Below, one piece after another: positions 61,724-64,000 of a DNA stretch of 64,000 bases (position 1 is the stretch's first letter; every line of letters begins with the position of its first letter). The notes below the pieces were generated by a model. It ran no database searches. It had not been told where the DNA came from and was given only the letters and a program-made list of their open reading frames with translations. Source of the DNA: Parapristionchus giblindavisi (lineage: Eukaryota > Nematoda > Chromadorea > Rhabditida > Diplogasteridae); assembly GCA_943737045.1 (NCBI GenBank), contig CALSFV010000272.1:488001-552000 (forward strand), in the 5' to 3' direction. A program made the translations under genes and the position numbers.

Positions 61724-63487
61724 CATTATTATAAACGGATATCGTAAACAGAAATATTAATGAATAATAATGATATTTGTTTTAAACATCATGCAACCCT
61801 ATTGTGTCAACAACACATCTACTTCCTAACTAGCCAATCGGAAACATGAATGGTACAGGATGAAAATCGCAGAACACCATCCCTCTATTACCCCCATCTT
61901 TCTCTTCTCAAAGCAAACTTCAAGTAGATTAACCATTATTATTATTATTATTGTTGTTATTATTATTAATATAAATCAATAAAAGAGTGTGCATACAGTG
62001 CATCTCCCGATCCAACGACGCCAGACTCTCCTTGACCACGGATAGACGAGGATTCTTCTCGAGAAGACGACGACCAAGGTCGTTCACGCATTCAACCTAT
62101 AGTTGCCAAATCAATATATCGATCGATAACAATATCAATTAATATCGATCAGTATTACTTACATCATATCAATAAATCGACAAACTACCGTAATCAATCA
62201 ATAAATCGTTAAACTACCGTAATCAATCAATATATCAATCGATAATTACTCACATCATATTTCTTGTGCTTGATCTCCTCTCCGAGATCAACGTGCTTCT
62301 TGAGCAACTCTTCGGCTTGAGCGACGTCTACCGGACGCACCTAGAAAAAAATCGATAAATTATTATTATTATTATTATTATTATTAAAGGATAAGTCATG
62401 GAGTCCAGTGATAAGTCAGGAATGACTTAGCACTAAGTCATAGGCCACAAGTGGCTAATCATCACTAAGTATGGAGAGACCTAAGTGCTAAATACTAAAT
62501 AACTTAAGATATTACTATTAAGTGGCTTAAGTAAGTCCTAAATAATAAGTGACTTAAGTAAGTGCAAATACTAAATGACTTAAGTAAGTGTTAAATGCTA
62601 AGTACACCACTTACATCATCAGACAGATCCTTCTTCGTCTTCTCAATCCACGTGTACATCTTCTTCAGAGCCGAGTCGAACATCGACTAAATAAGATATA
62701 TTTAATTATAATAATCCCATTATTTATTATATATTTGTTTACTGTATACTACGTCATCTCTCAGTTGTAAAGTCTTGAAAAAAAATAGTATGAGATAACT
62801 TATTGTTTTTTTTTCCAAATAGTTAATAATAATCCTATCCTCAAGCTACAATATCCCCTCCCTAAATACCGTATACCCTCCCCCTGACTACAGTATCCCT
62901 CCCCCTGACTACTACTACGGTACCTGTCCCTGGGTCTGCTCGGCCATCTGAATCCGCTCCTCCGCCATCCTCAACAGCGACTGGTACAGCTTGTCCAGCT
63001 CGGCCATCTTAGCGCGGATCGCAGCTGCTTGCTCGGGGTGCGCGTGCTCCACCTGTGGGGGGATAGGATGGGGTAGATCAGAATCAATCGATAGTCAATC
63101 AATAATCTGTCAGTCAAGCGATATATAATAATTCAATATATAATCAACTAATCGATAATCAATGAATCAATATATGATCAATGAATCGATATTTAATCAA
63201 TCAATCGATATATAATAAATCAATCAATGATCAATCTTATCCCAACCAAGTCAAGACTCAAAAACTGTTCATTTCGATATATCGATCAATAATCTAACGA
63301 CACATTGCCTTAATCGCTTCGGAAAGATCAAAGATCAAGAATCAAACTGACATCTTTGGCCATCTTCTCCAGCTGAATCATGCGATCCTTCAGCGGCTTC
63401 AGATCCCTCTCCAGGTTCTGGAGGCTCTTCAGATCGTTGGGATTGTGATCGATCATGTCGAATTTGGTCTGCAATCAATCACAATTA

Positions 63488-63531
<44 letters not shown>

Positions 63532-63946
63532 TTCACAAATAATCATTGAAATACACAAATACAACCAAAGAAACATCTAGCGAGATCAACCTTTCACTTT
63601 AGACTAAAAACAAATTAGAGGAGAAAGACCCGCCAGTTTCCCGTTTCTACCCAGTTACATTCATCGTAAAGGCACGTGGTTGAACAATACCTCTATTATC
63701 TCCAAAAAAAACATACCTTCATCCAGCTCCGGGCGTCCTCGCAGGCTGCGTCAAACTCGGCCACACGTTCTACCGTAGCCAGACGAGCGGCCTGCAATCA
63801 ATCGATAACAACCGTATACTCCACATCAATCGATAACTACCGTATACTCACACCCTATCTACAGTACCTTCTGTGCTCGCAGCTTCTCGAGAGCAGCCCA
63901 GGCAGCGTTGATGGCTCGTTGACGACTCTCAATCTGTCTTGATTGA
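33042..63946 (-). CDS. sma-1: Beta-heavy spectrin, C-terminal three quarters (5' partial)
   Basis: About 84 exons on the - strand join in frame to roughly 3,070 residues. The window's 5' end enters in mid-repeat (NAAWAALEKLRAQK). About 2,540 residues are spectrin repeats, near 24 at 106 residues each. Typical anchors recur, for example KHEAFE, LNSAW, DAxELExWI and LLKKH. A conventional beta-spectrin has 17 repeats in all, so the count identifies the beta-heavy form. Actin-binding CH domains and the SH3 of early repeats would lie beyond 64000. After the last repeat come a basic linker, a PH domain (about 35256-36341) and a Ser/Thr/Pro-rich tail ending FFKRSSKDHGSK. The protein forms the apical spectrin membrane skeleton with alpha-spectrin and controls epithelial shape and elongation in worms. 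Exon coordinates are given in the four block entries. Three places may give splice variants (57692, 40878, 37577). Confidence 0.94.
35256..36341 (-). other. sma-1: PH domain of beta-heavy spectrin
   Basis: Four exons encode NWEDISTIDMKGFVDRKHQL, then SWKNYYAILCGQLLCFFKDE (strand-turn-strand core), NIYGALCREDKEYIKRKHTF and EFLFSCASDEEMQGWVERIT, which has the invariant Trp of the C-terminal helix. PH domains of beta spectrins bind phosphoinositides and recruit the skeleton to the membrane. Confidence 0.93.
35641..35796. mobile_element. 156-bp MITE with TTTGCAGGGTAATATTATAG ends
   Basis: Perfect inverted ends of about 29 bp, TTTGCAGGGTAATATTATAG..TAGCG and their complement. The interior is rich in AAGTAAGTA / TACTTACTT. 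It lies in the intron between the CFFK and DEQAF PH-domain exons of spectrin. Only one copy is in the window. Confidence 0.92.
36345..36510. repeat. AGATCAAAGATCAATA tandem repeat
   Basis: Degenerate array of GATCAAAGATCAATAA units in a spectrin intron. The same word recurs in spectrin introns at 38390-38770, 39440-39475, 39885-40290, 53233-53405, 63330 and 63950. Confidence 0.88.
37310..37577 (-). repeat. Tandem copies of a spectrin donor junction
   Basis: Six copies at 43-50-bp spacing of a block with CCGTACCGTAGATTG on the + strand. That is the junction ATCTACG|GTACGG at the end of exon 37577-37727. Each copy therefore repeats the donor and the last 8 exon bases. The spacing is not a multiple of three, so downstream donors would shift the frame. 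Confidence 0.85.
38221..38291. repeat. (AATC)n array at a spectrin donor
   Basis: About 18 AATC tetramers. On the - strand the array starts two bases into the intron after exon 38294-38368 (GTAT|TGAT..). Confidence 0.95.
40708..40869. mobile_element. CATACGTGGGC family, copy 3
   Basis: About 162 bp, inverted relative to copies 1 and 2. It starts CATACGTGAGCGGTCATTGC and ends GGCAGTGGTGCCCACGTATG. It lies between the duplicated donors of a spectrin exon. Confidence 0.85.
41148..41201 (+). repeat. (AAT)n microsatellite
   Basis: About 18 AAT triplets in a spectrin intron. A second, longer AAT array lies at 41861-41920 and grades into ATAAT/TATAAT units. Confidence 0.95.
42069..42336. mobile_element. 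268-bp MITE with TTCTCACCAGTGTCATTCAA ends
   Basis: Inverted ends of about 38 bp: TTCTCACCAGTGTCATTCAA..CACCTTA and complement. The interior has a second inverted pair, AAAGAATGGGGAACAAC / GTTGTTCCCCATTCTTT. Inserted in a spectrin intron. Confidence 0.92.
42990..44480. mobile_element. 1.49-kb foldback element flanked by TTAA
   Basis: Two inverted arms of about 575 bp (42990-43567 and 43911-44480) face each other across a roughly 343-bp spacer. Arms begin GACACCGGCTCAGTAAGATT and end AATCTTACTGAGCCGGTGTC. TTAA stands directly outside both ends (42986-42989 and 44481-44484), the target site of piggyBac-type elements. Arms differ by scattered substitutions and a short unequal stretch near the outer ends. 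No transposase frame is seen, so it is non-autonomous. It could form a long RNA hairpin if transcribed with the spectrin intron. Confidence 0.92.
44540..44665. mobile_element. Palindromic element related to the GPCR-intron minisatellite
   Basis: Inverted arms AGAGAGCGTGACCTCACTCA / TGAGTGAGGTTACGCTCTCT around GCAATGCTCTCTCGTTGTTA. The right half, GTTAGAGAACAAAAAATAGTG..GAGACC, matches the 42-bp unit at 2855-3145. It lies in the large spectrin intron. Confidence 0.8.
45561..45640. mobile_element. Hairpin MITE, TTACATTTGCCTTACG family, copy 4 (short form)
   Basis: 80 bp, ends ATGCATCGTTACATTTGCCT and AGGCAAATGTAACGATGCAT, with most of the left inner arm deleted. Flanked by CTA and AA, as in copy 1. 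Intronic in spectrin. Confidence 0.9.
46948..47243. mobile_element. 296-bp MITE with GGCGATATTCACTG ends
   Basis: Inverted ends TAAAGGCGATATTCACTGTT and AACAGTGAATATCGCCTCTA. They continue into GGTTCTAGACAGTGAACC and CCCCATTGGG / CCCAATGGGG. A diverged relative with 'tctagacaatgaaccc' follows at about 47400-47520. Intronic in spectrin. Confidence 0.9.
47579..47641. repeat. (AATAATC)n array
   Basis: About eight copies of a 7-bp CAATAAT unit, directly downstream (- strand) of the donor of spectrin exon 47646-47747. Confidence 0.92.
47777..48306. repeat. 38-bp minisatellite, about 14 copies, in a spectrin intron
   Basis: Unit begins CTACCGTAATCACCCCGCTT and continues CCGTGCGGGAGACAGTGA. It fills nearly the whole intron between exons 48310-48417 and 47646-47747. 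Each unit contains a small hairpin, CCCGC-TTCCGT-GCGGG. Variants (CCGCACTTCCGTGCGAGAGA) keep the pairing in several copies. Confidence 0.95.
52435..52629. mobile_element. Hairpin MITE, CATAGGTGGGC family, copy 3
   Basis: Ends CATAGGTGGGCGCGTGAAAA and AGCGTGCCCACCTATG. Opposite orientation to copies 1 and 2, otherwise closely similar. It lies in the spectrin intron 52078-53085, next to a CGCTCTGGCAACG hairpin at 52676-52735. Confidence 0.9.
53240..53405 (+). repeat. Tandem 21-bp repeat, AGATCAAAGATCAATATCTAG
   Basis: About eight copies of a 21-23-bp unit in the intron between spectrin exons 53409-53516 and 53086-53232. It opens an artificial + strand frame (RDQRSIS repeats). Confidence 0.92.
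56512..56550 (+). repeat. (ATT)n microsatellite
   Basis: ATT array in the spectrin intron upstream of exon 56347-56487. Confidence 0.95.
56815..56870. repeat. Mirror-joined (AAT)n(ATT)n palindrome
   Basis: About nine AAT triplets joined head-on to about ten ATT triplets. It is a perfect inverted repeat able to extrude a hairpin, next to the acceptor of exon 56678-56802. Confidence 0.93.
56931..57042. mobile_element. 112-bp hairpin element with GTATCCATG ends
   Basis: Inverted arms GGTATCCATGTACGTAGGCA / GTTCATGGATAC, with CAAACCGTTTGCCGACAAAA opposite TTTTTCGACAAACAGTTTGC inside. Intronic in spectrin. Confidence 0.88.
57692..57721 (-). other. sma-1: Candidate 30-nt cassette microexon in spectrin
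   Basis: TTGTACAG| acceptor and |GTACGG donor enclose exactly 30 bases in phase 0, encoding NANQQRPLHQ. The exons on either side (ending AKCDE and starting LNSAW) already join to the usual spectrin helix-turn sequence. The ten residues would therefore be an insertion, best explained by alternative splicing. Confidence 0.5.
60377..60450 (+). repeat. (AAT)n array at a spectrin acceptor
   Basis: AAT array with a few interruptions, directly upstream (- strand) of the TTGCAG acceptor of exon 60229-60372. Confidence 0.93.
60477..60769 (+). repeat. Direct duplication of a roughly 115-bp block
   Basis: Copy 1 at about 60477-60592 and copy 2 at about 60656-60769 share CTTTGTCACTAC..AAGACAGTTT, ATCAATTATG and AGAGTTCACCGGG with moderate divergence. 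Intronic in spectrin. Confidence 0.8.
61148..61510 (+). repeat. Tandem TACAGTATACAGCTACAGTA repeat
   Basis: About seven units of a roughly 45-50-bp block built from ATCGATAAACTACAGTACAG, TATACAGCTACAGTAATCAA and TCAATA. It fills much of the intron before spectrin exon 61519-61655. Confidence 0.9.
61678..61725 (+). repeat. (ATT)n microsatellite
   Basis: About 15 ATT triplets in the spectrin intron upstream of exon 61519-61655. Shorter ATT/AAT tracts lie at 61935-61970, 62357-62386 and 63497-63525. Confidence 0.93.
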
Positions 63947-64000
63947 CTGCAAAGATCAATTTTAGGCTAAAGATCAAACTTAAGATCAAAGATCAATCTA

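Larger units (their letters stand above)
57118..63946 (-). other. sma-1: Spectrin exon block 1: first repeats in the window
   Basis: Exons in transcript order: 63868-63946, 63717-63791, 63352-63468, 62924-63052, 62615-62686, 62254-62340, 61997-62096, 61519-61655, 60872-61021, 60229-60372, 59818-59934, 59513-59623, 59166-59309, 58988-59053, 58800-58906, 58141-58222, 57995-58069, 57807-57923, (57692-57721, possible microexon), 57118-57219. About six and a half repeats. The first exon begins in mid-codon, so the upstream exon lies past the window or within its last 54 bases. Confidence 0.9.

Noticed and set aside
33042..63946. Conventional beta-spectrin (unc-70 type)
   Set aside because: About 24 repeats are present without reaching the N-terminus, whereas conventional beta-spectrin has 17. 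The beta-heavy form fits.

Overview
The window is animal nuclear DNA, almost certainly from a nematode. Genes are split into many short exons with short introns. Acceptors read TTNCAG, and one gene start lies 5 bases after a TTTTTCAG site, as expected for spliced-leader trans-splicing. The introns are crowded with the words TACCGTA/TACGGTA and ATCAATCAATAAA. The closest group (a diplogastrid-like rhabditid) is only a guess. All gene models below were built by hand by joining exons in frame.

Layout. (1) 2447-3889, + strand: last four exons of a rhodopsin-type GPCR. (2) 4553-9909, - strand: complete seven-exon gene for NAA30, the NatC catalytic subunit. (3) 11100-15137, + strand, divergent from NAA30: a 750-residue low-complexity protein with a QE[YF]xAP repeat block and a C-terminal RGG box. 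(4) 16924-29813, - strand, convergent with the RGG gene: a PPM1A/B-type PP2C phosphatase with a possible 102-residue N-terminal extension. (5) 30908-30980 and 31536-31608, + strand: two nearly identical tRNA-Val(AAC) genes. (6) 33042-63946, - strand: the 3' part (about 84 exons, about 3,070 residues) of beta-heavy spectrin (sma-1). It holds about 24 spectrin repeats, a PH domain and a Ser/Thr/Pro-rich tail; the 5' end lies beyond the window.

The genes do not form a pathway; they are separate housekeeping, signalling and cytoskeletal loci. The rest is introns and intergenic DNA. These carry at least ten families of short palindromic (MITE-like) elements, several present two to six times, a 1.49-kb foldback element flanked by TTAA, several minisatellites and many AAT/ATT arrays.

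The most unusual pattern is repeated tandem duplication across exon-intron junctions. It produces rows of extra, potentially usable splice sites. In three cases (NAA30 8436-8561, PP2C 23620-23701, spectrin 40870-40985) each extra unit is a multiple of three and open in frame. There is also a precise 30-nt phase-0 candidate microexon in spectrin (57692-57721).
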